Source: Amoeboaphelidium protococcarum
Taxonomy: Eukaryota; Aphelidiomycota; Aphelidea
DNA: 64,000 nucleotides
NCBI GenBank assembly: GCA_023515745.1
Contig: JALECJ010000257.1
Coordinates: 1,366,687-1,430,686 of the forward strand
Direction: 5' to 3'
A program made the translations under genes and the position numbers. The notes beneath the pieces are model-generated. The model saw only the letters and a list, made by a program, of their open reading frames with translations. It did no database searches and was not told where the DNA came from. The stretch's first letter is position 1; each line of letters begins with the position of its first letter. This document shows positions 47,237 through 59,493 of the stretch, piece after piece.

Positions 47237-47719
47237 TCAGTTGATGGACATTACTTGATCTTGTTCAACCGAAGACACTTCACTACGCGATTGCAATAAA
47301 TGCATCAGCTTTATACCAATTTGATCATCGCTTTCACTCACACTTTCACCATTAGATGATGATGATGATGTCGATATGGTATAGCTAAAGCCGAGCAGAG
47401 ATTCATACATGTGCGTAATAGTGGCCTAATATTTCTCTTTCAATTCCTCAGCAGTCTTTTTCACAGTTTCAAGAGGAGTATCAGATTTAAACATCACTAT
47501 GAACGACTGCTATTGATTAAATTCTTGACTGTTTCCATCGAGTACTGTATCCATCGCACCTGATTAAGATTACGTGTCAGCATCAGTGTCCGCTTAAAAA
47601 ACAGAAGACTTCTTATCGGATGAGCTCAGCAATAGCTCCTACTAATCATCTTGCTTATTGCTACTAGTGGCGTACAAAGCTACACCGATTAATGCCAGCA
47701 GTATCAACAGCAAATACAT
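47237..47719 (-). CDS. Membrane-anchored or secreted protein with an inhibitor I9-like domain
   Basis: 160 residues from MYLLLILLALIGVALYATSS, a signal peptide or signal anchor. After an acidic Q/S/D-rich linker comes SFIVMFKSDTPLETVKKTAEELKEKYQATITHMYESLLGFSYTI. That has the strand-helix-strand pattern of subtilisin propeptide / proteinase-B inhibitor (I9) domains. The tail is Ser/Gln-rich. The frame is also open upstream to an ATG at 48001, giving a 254-residue version, but that start would be only 12 bp from the Sir2 start on the other strand, so I prefer 47719. I9 call by pattern only. Confidence 0.6.
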
Positions 47720-48013
47720 TGCTCGGCGGGCTTGATAACAATTCGCCTATTTCAATTACTATCTGTCCAAAGGTTTATACCGAATCTGAGGCTTGTTAAT
47801 CATTATTATTCGTTGTACAATAGCAATACGCAAAAGATTTAAATACTGATAGATAATTGCTTGTTTAACGATTTTAACAGCTTTGATGAATAAAAGCCAA
47901 GGAAGAGGAATTACCGGAAAACGGCTCTGATTCGCTCGCTGAAAAGCTTTAAACTTTAACAATCGCTATAGCGTCTCATCATTGCTGCAATCGACATTCA
48001 TATTTGGAGCGAT

Positions 48014-49154
<1,141 letters not shown>

Positions 49155-49535
49155 CTCCGTGGTTTACCGAAGAAGCGCGCGTACTTTCGTGACTTGGACA
49201 TTGTAGTAAATTGAAAATCATGAAGTTTATTGAAAATAGGTGCGATGTTAGCGTTTGAACAGTAGAAAGCGTTAAGGAATTTTTTATCAAGTTACAGTAC
49301 TGCAGTAAGTAAATTACTACTCACTACTATTATCATAATATTTTAATAATATAGATGAATGCTGCTTAACGCATTTTACTCAAATATTTATCAACAGCAG
49401 TATGATAAGTTGACGTTTCTTACTTTTATTATATCTGTTGAAATATATTAATGAAGTAAAACAAATAAATATCAATTGTAAAGGACGTGTGGCTGATGTC
49501 TATCATTCAAGGATCAAAAACTTTCCCCTTTCGGT

Positions 49536-51310
49536 TCAGCGGCAGACGTTCCAGACATCACTTCCAACAATTTGTAACATTGGCAGGAGTCGAGTCTTTT
49601 GTACTCGGCTAAAATACGGGAAAATCTAAGTCCAGAGGTAAAGAGTACAAAGGAGGGAGGAGCTGGCTGGATTCAACGGAAACGGCTCGCGTATGGAATG
49701 AAGCGCTGCTAGAGATTCACGTTAACCAGGAAGGGTGTTATCAGGGAACAGCACATCCGTGCCGGTAAGCGTTGCTTTCCACGTCTTTTGAACGCCACGA
49801 ACCATTTGACGCTCAATTTTTCCAATGACACCAGTTATCAGCATAAATGCCTCTGATGCATTTCCCGACGCATCTTGATCGGTCGCAGCTAACATATAGT
49901 CCATGGCCTGTGTTGATTAATCTGCAACATCGAAATCCAGGTTATCACGACGCGACCATGTTAGATGTGGGATTAAAGTAGATATGTAATCATCTTTTGC
50001 CATTGTTTCGCGGTAGAAATCAGTGACTTTACTTAGACGCGATTCTTGATCATCGTCTGCATCAGAGTCGGTAGACGCTTGACGCTGACGCCAATACGCA
50101 TTCGGGTTCTCAGCACGGGACGGACTATCTCTCTTGGAATTATTAAAATCTTCTCATTGCAATTGTTATCTTTACTTTACTCAAATTCCTTACTCCATAC
50201 GAACTCCAAAACATTCAATCCTCTGTTAAAGTTGTGCAGTAAACAGGCCTTTTCAGCTTGGCATTGAGAAACGCCGTCTTTTCATCAAACTGACAGATTT
50301 GTCAACAGAACAGCACTGCTAAGACCAACGTAATCCGAATAGTGACAAATTTGATAACAGGAGCAAAAACCTCGACCCAGTCCATCAGCAATTTCTTCTA
50401 GGCATCATTTTTGGCACGCGTATTTGGTCTTCTACTAGACGGACGAATGTTTTTTACAATCGGATCTACCAATTTAATCTATGACTTCTACTTTACGATC
50501 TGCAAATCTTGCGTCGCTGGACTATTAACTTCTACCTATTCAGACACAGATGATCTGGAGACATCCGAGTTCAATGATGTCTTTTACTTTCCGGGAGGAT
50601 TAGAAGCGACCTATACTGGAGATCCAAACACAGTAGACTCAAATTTATCCATCAAGAGAGAATCCTCCACAATCTTTTCCATGACAATAGGTGGAATATC
50701 ATAGAGATCCAAGTGCAAAGCTTTACAAATCTTATTGCATTAATGCATGACGAAGAACTTCACAATAGCTGGTAAACCCATGTTGCCAACACTGCAATCG
50801 GTGCCATTCACAGTGCACACCTAAAGATATGTAAAATGACATTTAGAACCTTGAATATCTACAATCATTTACTCGTACTTCTCCATCTCAAACCAAAAAT
50901 AAGAGTAATGCGCAAAGGCCCAGGCCACATCTTCACCAAAATTTCCTCATATGTCTGATCATCATCACATATTGAATAAAGTGCTCGTTGTCGATATTCT
51001 TAACAATGTAGGATACGGTAAGTAAAACGAACGAGTCTATTAAGTAAACACCATCAGTTGCAAGACTACGCACTAGTTCTAGATATTCCCCCTATGAGTG
51101 TTCATACCTAATGTCACAATAGACACTCTTGTTCTCTTTGACTTTTTCAATGACAAGTTCATCACCTTCTTCCACTTCTTCTCCGTACCATACATGCTGT
51201 ATAATATCATTCTAGACAAGCAATTACCATCTCCTAAAGGATTATAAGTGATAATCTGTCTACCCAAACTTAGGTAAATATTGACAAAAGATGGAGATTA
51301 ATTTTTCATA
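49536..51310 (-). CDS. Alpha-kinase domain protein (MHCK/eEF2K type), exon structure unresolved
   Basis: The certain part is 50302-50950. It reads DVAWAFAHYSYFWFEMEKYEQMIVDIQGSKCHFTYLQVCTVNG, then CSVGNMGLPAIVKFFVMHQCNKICKALHL. The VDIQG strand, the GN-GxxxI loop and the CNxxCxxL zinc-site ending are the alpha-kinase signature. An upstream piece in another frame (about 51000-51260) has ELVIEKVKENKSVYCDIRYEHSQGEYLELV, fitting the N-lobe. A downstream piece (49536-50160) has DFYRETMAKDDYISTLIPHLTWSRRDNL and unknown function. I found no fully convincing splice set. Likely a Ser/Thr kinase of the atypical family; target unknown. Confidence 0.6.
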
Positions 51311-51692
51311 TGTCACTACAGTATATAATAATTAGTGCTGAATAAAAGGGCCCGCATCGCTATTGTTTTATTGGGCCGAATAAGCGAGCCCGATCGGGCC
51401 AAATACTTTTTTCCCCAATAACCAAAAAGAGATCACTGATCGTTTTTAATGTTTTGTGCTGAACTTAAGTCGTTAGATCAAGGGGCTCAATTATTAAGGT
51501 TAAACATTTAGGACTTATTAAAAGGTGGGGATAGAGTTGACTGCCTGCGTTGCAGTATTATCTTGAATGGTGATATCCCAGATTCCCTAAACATATTTCT
51601 TTGTGCTTCTGTTGTTGTCTCTGTTTAAAGTCTCGTACATCTTCTCGTTTATTCTAATTGCGTATATGGTTTGCCTGAAAATTTCTTAGCGT
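51311..51692. other. Intergenic with a GC-rich inverted repeat
   Basis: About 380 bp. Near 51348-51400 several GGGCC/GGCCC words form inverted pairs (TCGCTATT ... AATAAGCGA, and the perfect palindrome GCCCGATCGGGC). Otherwise AT-rich, no gene seen. Confidence 0.5.
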
Positions 51693-51975
51693 TGTTAGCA
51701 CACGCGTTGACCAAGTATCATTTGAAGACTCTGTGCGGCTTAGATGATCAACATTGTTTAAGTGCGCGCCATTGTCATCATTGACATTTCGGCAAGTACC
51801 TGCTGTATATATGCGCGCCTCTTATGAACATTGATTTCTTCCACTTAACGTGTTAATTAGAGTATTTATCTTATTAACATATTTTATCTTTCTGAACTTT
51901 TGTTGGCGTCTCTGCTCGACTCTCAGACTTCTTATACAGCTGCCTGTCTGTACCTATTGTGTATATAGCCTGTCA
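51693..51975 (+). repeat. Dispersed repeat copy 2, upstream of tRNA-Thr
   Basis: About 283 bp starting TGTTAGCACACGCG and ending CTGTCA, 27 bp before the tRNA. Same sequence and same orientation relative to the tRNA as 36493-36781. Shared core near 51804-51886 is identical. TG...CA ends fit an LTR; no 5-bp target duplication is visible. Confidence 0.78.
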
Positions 51976-52002
51976 AAAACCTCAAATTTCGTCAAATCTC
52001 AG

Positions 52003-52075
52003 ACTCCAATAGCACAGCGGTAGTTGCGCCTCACTAGTAATGAGGAGGTCCTTAGTTCAATTCTGAGTTGGAGCA
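52003..52075 (+). tRNA. tRNA-Thr (AGT anticodon)
   Basis: Cloverleaf: acceptor ACTCCAA/TTGGAGC, T8-A9, D arm GCAC/TTGC, anticodon stem CCTCA/TGAGG with loop CTAGTAA (anticodon AGT), T arm CTTAG-TTCAATT-CTGAG, discriminator A, then a T run (ATATTTTTTG). Position 1 is A opposite C72, so the first acceptor pair is missing in the DNA. No intron. The D stem also has one mismatch. Confidence 0.88.
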
Positions 52076-52584
52076 TTCTATATTTTTTGCAATAGTTCAT
52101 CAACATTCATGTTTTGATATCTGTATTTGGATAAATATACTGCTGTCTGAATGGGTCTATTATTGTACAAGTCGATATGATGACGATCCCTTGAGAAAAT
52201 TCACTTGATGTCGATAGCATCTAGCGACATTGATCGCACAAGCTGCATTTTTCGTCAACTGCAACACAGTTCCTCGCATAAGTCATCCAGCAGGTACATC
52301 GTGCAAACGTGAGGCAGTGCGTGTAATAAATTTCATTGGCTAACATGCAATCCTCGTGCAATCATATCTCGTTGTTTTGCGTGGCAGCGTTTGATTGGGC
52401 CGGTGGTAACGTCGATTGCCCACGTAGTACCTCGAGTTTGCAATCATATGAACAAGAGTGAATTTATTAGTTTGCATCTGATAGCTTCCTTCTTCTTCTT
52501 TAATCAATTAATTTTGAAAAGAAGCATTATATCTTGTGCTAATCTTTCAACAACTATAGACTTATAGAAAAGCCTTCCATTAAT
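52076..52584. other. Upstream region of the proline-rich surface protein gene
   Basis: About 510 bp. I looked for a box C/D RNA around GATGACGAT (near 52180) and found no partner box. It likely holds the promoter of the next gene. Nothing else seen. Confidence 0.4.
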
Positions 52585-54882
52585 ATGAAAGTCGCAACTC
52601 AAATATCATTGATTGGAGCATTCCTGGCCTCGTTCAGTTTTGCTGCTGAAAGCACTCAAACTTATGGCTCCTCTTGGGGTGAATTCTCTGCCACTAGTAA
52701 TCCTTTCTAGTGTCCTGGCGATGCGTATGTGACGCGTTTAAACGCTACTGTAGCTGACAGAATCAAGAACATTCGCGTCTTCTGCTCTGACGGCACAGCG
52801 TCTCCTTGCTATGGCTCATGCTAGGCAAACGACTGGAAATTTGCTCAGGGTGATGCCAAGCCAAACAAAGACACTCCGCTGATGATGACCATGTACAGCG
52901 AGAAGGGTTTCAACTCCATGGTGTTTCAGTACACCAACCTGGTGGAAACTATTCAGTCTGTCAATTCTGCTACACAGCTCGTGGCTGCCGATAGAAATAG
53001 TAATCCAGAGGTGAACTGGCCATCTGTTGAAGATTAGCAAGCTAATGGTGGTACATAGAAGATCATCACTGGATTCAAGATCAAGAGTGGTCTGGATGTC
53101 AACATGATGCAGATAATGTATCGCGAAAACAAGACTGAGTAGTTTCACGGTTTGAAGATGCCTTAGCCACCATTTAAGCTGGCTGATGGTCCTGCAATCG
53201 ATGGTACTCACGTGTATGGAAAAGGTGCTGGTGGCTAATTCGCTGACAACTCGAATCCCTTCATTTGCCCAAACAATGGCTATGTAACTGATGTTATCTC
53301 CAACATTGGTAACCGTATCGAAAGCTTGGAGGTCAAGTGTTCTGACGGTTACATGTCTCAGTGTTTTGGTAGTTGCGACCCTTTGAGAGCTCTTCCTATG
53401 GCTGATGTCTCTCCGCAATAAGACTCTCCTCAGAGAAGAATTATGACCGCTCCGTTGGGTTTCAACAAGGTGCAGTTCTATGCTGGTGATGTCCTAACTG
53501 CTATACAGTCCGTAAATGCTATTGGTCATTATCTGTAGAGTGATAGTACCATCTTCGACCATACTGCCGACACTTGGCCATCTCTCGATGATGACCGCAA
53601 GGATGCCAAGTAGAAAATCATTGTTGGCTTCCGCATCAAGGCTGGTGAGGCTATTGACTCTCTCTAGGTGGTATATAAGATCAATAACACTGTTGCAGCT
53701 CCTGCTCCTCCTGCTACCAATCCACCATCTACTGAAGTCAATGTACCTGCAAAGGCTGTTCACAATCAGCCCGTCCCTGCGCCTGTCTACAAGGCTGCAT
53801 CTGCCTCTCCATCAACTGGTAGTGACAATAAAGCGAATGCTCCAGCGTACAAATCCCCTGCTCCTGGCCCAGCTCCTGCCTACTAGACTCCTTCTCCAAC
53901 TCCATCCTAGGTGAAGCCAAGTCCTGCTTATCAGTCACCACCTGCTGGACAACCTTCCGCTCCAGCTTATAATAAGCCTTCTTCTCCTCATCCTGTGCCT
54001 GCGCCTGCTCATGGTCCATCCTCAACCACTCCTTGTCCACCAACTCCGACACCATCTCCAGCTCCAAAGCCTGCTTCACCTCAGCCGGCTCCACGCCCTG
54101 CACCTGCTACTCCATAGCCTGCTCCACAACCTGCTCCTGCATATAAGACACCATCTACAACTACTCCTTGCCCTCCTACGGCAACCCCATCTCCTGCTCC
54201 AAAGCCTGCACCTGCTGCTCCATAACCTGCTCCTGCATACAAGGCACCTTCCTCAACTACTCCTTGCCCTCCAACCGCAACTCCATCTCCTGCTCCAAAG
54301 CCTGCTCCAGCTGCTCCACAGCCGGCTCCTGCTTACAACGTGCCAAGCCCGGCTGTCCCATGTCCACCAACAGCAGCTCCATAGCCTGCTCCAAAGCCTG
54401 CACCTGCTGCACCATAGCCTGCTCCTGCTGTGCCTGCCCCTCATCCAGTGCCTGCTCCATCTAATGCACCAAGTTCCAATACTCCTTGTCCACCGACTGC
54501 AAGTCCACAACCTGCTCCAGCTACCAGCGCTCCAGTTCCAGCTCCTAAGCCTGCAGCTTCCCCTGCAACTCCTGGTTACGGTCAGCCATCTGCTCCATCC
54601 CAGAAATAGGACATTCCATACTGCGATGAAGTTGATACCACCAAATACACTCCTGTACCAATCAAGGGCAGTGAAGCCAAGGCTCCTAATGCAACCACTT
54701 CTGCTAACACAACCTCCACCAAGAATGCAGCTGCATACAAGACACCATCCCCTGTGGCGGTGAGTGAGCTCGGATCAAGCATCGACTCTTCTTCTAGTAA
54801 GTCTTTGGAGGCTAGCAGTGCTGGAACTGTATCAGCATCTCTGGTCATGGCAGTGGTTAGCGGTGCATTGCTCATGCTATGA
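52585..54882 (+). CDS. GPI-anchored surface protein: two lectin-like repeats plus a Pro-Ala-rich repeat stalk
   Basis: One exon, 765 residues. A signal peptide (MKVATQISLIGAFLASFSFA) is followed by two homologous domains. One starts near NPFQCPGDAYVTRLNATVADRIKNIRV and the other near NPFICPNNGYVTDVISNIGNRIESLEV. Both share CSDG..S.C.GSC, IQSVNA and KIITGFKIK/KIIVGFRIK, a jacalin-like lectin pattern. Residues about 370-680 are tandem TTPCPPTATPSPAPKPAPAAP-QPAPAYK units. The C-terminus is a Ser-rich site plus a short hydrophobic tail (SASLVMAVVSGALLML) typical of GPI signals. Likely a cell-wall or attachment protein; the ligand is unknown. Many Q codons in the stalk are TAG. Confidence 0.85.
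53900..54560 (+). repeat. Tandem Pro-Ala-rich coding repeat
   Basis: Imperfect units of roughly 100 bp (CCTGCTCCAAAGCCTGC, CCATCTCCTGCTCC, ACTCCTTGTCCACC recur). They encode PCPPTATPSPAPKPAPAAPQPAPAYK-like units about four to five times. Unit differences are mostly at third bases, so the array is expanded but under protein-level constraint. Confidence 0.75.
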
Positions 54883-54969
54883 ACACTCTTTTAACACTTG
54901 GTTTGATGAATTTAATGACGTTAAGGTGAATTAAAATTATAAAGATTAAAGATTTAGTATCAACAATTT

Positions 54970-55209
54970 TCATTGTTAATCGCGTTTTCGACTTTACAAA
55001 TACTCGATAGATTACGGAGACAGAGTGGCATGAATCTCCTTCACCGCTTTGTCAACATCATTAGCACTCATTTTAGATAAATCTGGCGTAGTACTGAAAT
55101 CTTTGAGCGGATTAAATGACTCTTCGACGCGTCTTTAACTAGATTATATGTTCTTGTATTGTAATTAGTCAATTTAAAATGGCCGTAGATCTCCGCCAGC
55201 CTATGTCAT
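54970..55209 (-). CDS. Small hypothetical protein
   Basis: 79 residues, MTQAGGDLRPFQIDQLQYKN at the start, then a mixed polar helix-rich sequence (SSQRRVEESFNPLKDF, MSANDVDKAVKEIHATL). No signal peptide, no helix long enough for a membrane. The reading was chosen because it keeps one frame with a Met in good context and ends in TGA. With a single stop codon, open frames of this size can occur by chance. No family recognised. Confidence 0.35.
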
Positions 55210-55505
55210 TGTCGTAGTGCACTACGAAAATAGCGACTTTTTAAATTGAGTTACCGGCTGTTATTTTCGAATAATCTTGACACACTACATTTACTATTAG
55301 CTAATCATTAAATTCAATACAATTCACCATAAAATGTTGTTATTATTACCAGTCCGTCTTTATCAACGTTTGTATTCAACAATTGCTTAAAGTCTCTTTC
55401 ATTAAACATAACTCCTTTTTCGTCAACGCGCCGAGTGCTTGAAAGATAAATTCAAATCAAATCCTCAATTTATAAAAGTGTTAGAAATAAGGAAGGAGTT
55501 TAATA

Positions 55506-55862
55506 ATGAATCCGTCATAAATACAACTACTGATCAAGGAAGACTCGTAGCTTTAAAAGTTTGCAAATGATCCTAGTATTGGGATTTTGATTAAAGATCT
55601 AGACGGTCAGTTTGATAAAAATGTGTCGTATTTTTTAGCTGAACTGGCCAGTCTAGATTTTCCATAGTTCGATTTGAGTAAAGATGATCCTTCTGCACTG
55701 GCGACTAAACTGTGCGACTTCCGTGAAGATTCAGTGTCTTTTGATAAATCGGTCTTTAATGTGAAAATCCAAGACCAGTCCAGATCAGAAGAGCTTAGTT
55801 AGTAAGATGATAGCGAGTAGTAAAAGAAGATCAAGATTCGATTCAATGTTAAAAAATAGTGA
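55506..55862 (+). CDS. Small hypothetical protein, frame not certain
   Basis: 118 residues from ATGAATCCGTCA, MNPSQIQLLIKEDSQLQKF, then ASLDFPQFDLSKDDPSALATKLCDF and a Q/K-rich end. An overlapping frame from 55334 (MLLLLPVRLYQRLYST, mitochondrial-presequence-like) reads ECLKDKFKSNPQFIKVLEIRKEF before a TGA, and might be the true 5' part through a splice. No family recognised. It ends 12 bp from the convergent threonine dehydratase stop. Confidence 0.4.
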
Positions 55863-55874
55863 TCGCATGTAAAT

Positions 55875-57542
55875 TCATTTAAGTAATGTTTTGTAGATAT
55901 CATTATCTGTAACTTCTACATAAGGATAGCCAACTTTATAGAGAAACTCCTTAAATTTCAGATCTATGCTTCCATCGTCTTGCGCGACTGGCACTTGAAT
56001 GCCCACTAGAACTTTGCCAATGTCGCCACCATAATTTCGGTAATGGAATAAGGAGACGTTCCAATCAGTGTTGAGACATTACAGAAATTTCCCCAGAGCT
56101 CCATTCTTCTCTGGAAATTGGAATTATACTAAACGTTCCTATAATCTGGCATCTTCATTTGGACAGCTTCCGCCCACCATATATCGCAGGTGAGTTTTCG
56201 CAACCTCGTCATGACTGATATCAATTGCGCGCATATTCTAACATCTCAAGTGTTCTATGATCAAGTCTTCGTCGTTCTCTTATCCTTATTACGACAATTG
56301 AAACGAGAGTATAATATGAGCAACGGAAGAGTTACTTTTGCGGTAGCTAAACTCAGTGACACTTCGCGGATAGAGCTCGTTATACAGTTTGATGAAAGCA
56401 CCGGGCCTCTCATCAATAGTGACTAAAAGCATCGCCTCTTTACGCTCTCCCAGACTTGCACGCTCAGCCACAAACCGCAATCGATCAAAGTCCATGTTGG
56501 CACCGCTGCAAACTCCCACCAGTCGTAGTGGTCTGCTAGTCATCGGCGATTTTTCAGATTACAGATTTAGTAGATACTTTTTCATTCCAGCCACACTGAG
56601 AGCACCTGCAGGTTCCAATACGGTTCTAGTATCGATAAACACGTCTTTGATAGCAGCACAAATCTCATCATTCGTCACCAAGATGACTCCATCTATACCG
56701 GGCACTTGATCGGATCCTTGGCATACGCGGAATGTCTCAGATCCAACCTTTTTAACTGCAGCACCATCAGCGAATAATCCAACACTACTCAATTCAGTAG
56801 GTGTCCCTAGTTCAAGTGATTTATGCAGAGAGCACGCGTCAATAGCTTCTACGCCGTAAACTTTTACTTAAGGATGAATTCTCTTTACATAGGCGGTGAT
56901 ACCAGCTATTAGCCCTCCGCCTCCAACGCAAACAAATATAGCATCGACATCTTCTAAATCATGAGATCTCTTACTCAACACTTGACATTACGCGTCAATC
57001 TACTGCGCCTGCTTCATAATTTCAACGCCCACAGTGCCTTGACCAGCGATTACAAATGGATCATCGAATGGATGAACAAGCACCTTCAATTACTCCTTCG
57101 CTATTCGCGCACACTCCTACTATGCTTCATTAAAATCTTCGCCATGCAGAATAACTTGAATGAATTCACCACCAATACGTTTCACATTGTTCACTTTGAT
57201 CGAAGGTGTATTCACGGGCATGACAATAGTAGAGTGTATTTAGAGAGTTTTAGCAGAGAGCGCCACACCTTGAGCGTGATTACCAGCACTGCAGCATACG
57301 ACACCATTAGCCTGCTCCAGCGGTGATAAATGCTTCATTTTATTATAAGCGCCGCGGATTTTGAATGAGAACACAGACTGAAGATCTTCTCGCTTCAGCA
57401 GAATGTCATGTCCAAATCTCTAAGACAAGCTATGCGCATATTACAGCGGAGTCTCCTGAGCAACGTCATACACTTTAGATGTGAGTATTAGCTTTAAATA
57501 ATCTATTTGATCCTCTTGATATTGTGCGCCTTTAGTCATCAT
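55875..57542 (-). CDS. ILV1: Threonine dehydratase, biosynthetic type (ILV1)
   Basis: PLP enzyme making 2-oxobutanoate for isoleucine synthesis. One exon, 555 residues, matching fungal Ilv1. The PLP lysine is in [42 protein letters not shown] and [14 protein letters not shown] are the other family motifs. Two ACT-type regulatory repeats fill the C-terminus: [28 protein letters not shown] and [31 protein letters not shown], implying feedback control. Isoleucine biosynthesis suggests a free-feeding metabolism rather than a strict scavenger. Confidence 0.96.
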
Positions 57543-57717
57543 TTCTTCAATAAAATCAAATTGCGTTGAATAAGACGATCGATGGTAAAATTTCAGCGTT
57601 GAAATTCACCAAGCTCGTTAGGCTCGTTAACGTGTAAGGGCGATCACTAAATGAAGTTTTTAAAGTAACTTTCAGTATATTAACAAATTTATATTCATTT
57701 CAAGGATTGCTAAAAAT

Positions 57718-59262
57718 TCAATTATCTTTATTAATACTTTGAGATCTTCCAAGTCGGCCATTGAGATCTTCATTGTCTGAATTATTATCGGCAGAGTCTT
57801 GATCATGAACTACTCCGAGTCCCCAGATGAAGCGCTTAGTCTAATCTCCACGTTCATTCCATCGCAGGCACCGCGCTAAACTGCCAAACCAGTCGGCTGA
57901 TACATTCACCTCCTTTATGATGATCGGAAGGGAACGATTTTGTTATTGTTTCTATTAATTAGAAGCAAATACGCGAACCACATCACCCTGACTGAGTCGT
58001 ACCCGGTGTCTACCATCAAAGCTGACCCAAGCGGAGCAGGATGAAGAGTGAGACTTGTACTCTGGTACAACCACAATGACGCTCTCATTATCGGGTAGGA
58101 TCACCGGGCGAAAGCTCAGAGTATGTGGACATATAGGAGTAACCAGCAATGCAGCCACAGACGGATGACATATAGAACCACCAGCGGATAGAGAGTACGC
58201 GGTGGATCCCGTCGGAGTTGCGATAACAATACCATCAGCTTTAACAGTTGTTAAATGAATTGGAGCCGTATCTTGAGATGCAAGCGATTGACTGAACAAT
58301 TCCAGTGTGGATATATAGGCTGAAGGACCTCGATCAACTACAATGTCATTCAATATCTAGAACGACTCATCCGGAATAGGTGGTATACAATATTGCGACT
58401 AATCCTAAGTATTTTACTACTATTGCTGCATGTAGTCAGAGCTGGATTATTATTATTTCACAGGACATCCAAACTTCTCCAGCGGATTAGCTAAAGTGAC
58501 ATGCCGTGTAAGACCAGGTGTTCGCACAGTCTTTTAACGATAAACTTCGCACGTTAACCGCATGCGATAAGATATGCCAATAGAGCCACGTTCAGGCTGT
58601 TCACGCATGACCCAGTCCAGTATACACTCCAGTTCAGAGTATTAGAATACAGTCAGAAATCCTAGAGAACCCAGATGGAATGGAAGAATTGGCGGTACTT
58701 GATCTTGGAATAGCCACGATGCATATAGAACAGTACCATCGCCGCCGAGTGTAATAATCAGATCTATAATCTCATGCGGACACCGACTCTAAGTCAGCGA
58801 TATATCATGTTTGCAGTAGTACTTTTACTGTATCTATTCCTACTACCATGGATCTTGATCGCTATCGCTGAGTTGTTATAATTAGCCATTTGGAATAGAA
58901 TCCTAGTTGTTATTATTATCATGATCAGGACTTGATGGTATAACAGTAGAAGGAATATGCGGAATATTGGGCGGACAAGTTTACTTTCTCAACTAGTGGG
59001 CATTCCAAGCCTTCACGTTCTATGACCATTTATCTTTGCATTCAGGCAACAGCGGCGGTGAGTGCATCTGCTCATATAGAACATCTTCAATATAGACAAT
59101 ACAATTAAAACGGCAGCATAAAAGTTCAGCGACATTGCGCACCTTGTCCACCAGCGACGGATCACTCAGCTTTGCCACAATGAACACTGTCTGAGGCTTA
59201 CTCCACGGATAGTTCTAAGATGATGAAGATGACGGAGAGGGAGTCTACTACTTATCCACCAT
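57718..59262 (-). CDS. NAD kinase
   Basis: Phosphorylates NAD to NADP. One exon, 514 residues. The central catalytic motif GGDGT is in [15 protein letters not shown], and the following [12 protein letters not shown] is diagnostic. The C-terminal beta-rich domain has [42 protein letters not shown], and [10 protein letters not shown]. Insertions rich in N, Q, S and P (residues about 130-190 and 300-330) enlarge it beyond the roughly 440 residues of human NADK. No mitochondrial presequence is visible. Confidence 0.96.
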
Positions 59263-59493
59263 GTCGCTAATACCAAGAGCAGAAGCTAGCTTTATTTTAC
59301 TAAAGAGAAATTATCAATTCAAGTATTGAAAAGCTATGGAGTAAATATGCAATTATTTCACAAGTCTTTCCACTCAAACTTCAGCCGGAGATAAAAGCGC
59401 GGAGTGAGTGGCTGCAGATCAAACATTTTAACTTTTGCCCCGCCGCGCGCGTCGCTTACCATTTGCAGCGAAGATAACAATAAACTCCATAAC

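Noticed and set aside
47720-48001. Longer start for the I9-like protein (ATG at 48001)
   Set aside because: It would leave 12 bp to the divergent Sir2 start; open frames this long are common when only TGA stops.
52171-52260. Box C/D snoRNA near a GATGACGA word
   Set aside because: No CUGA partner or terminal stem at the right distance.
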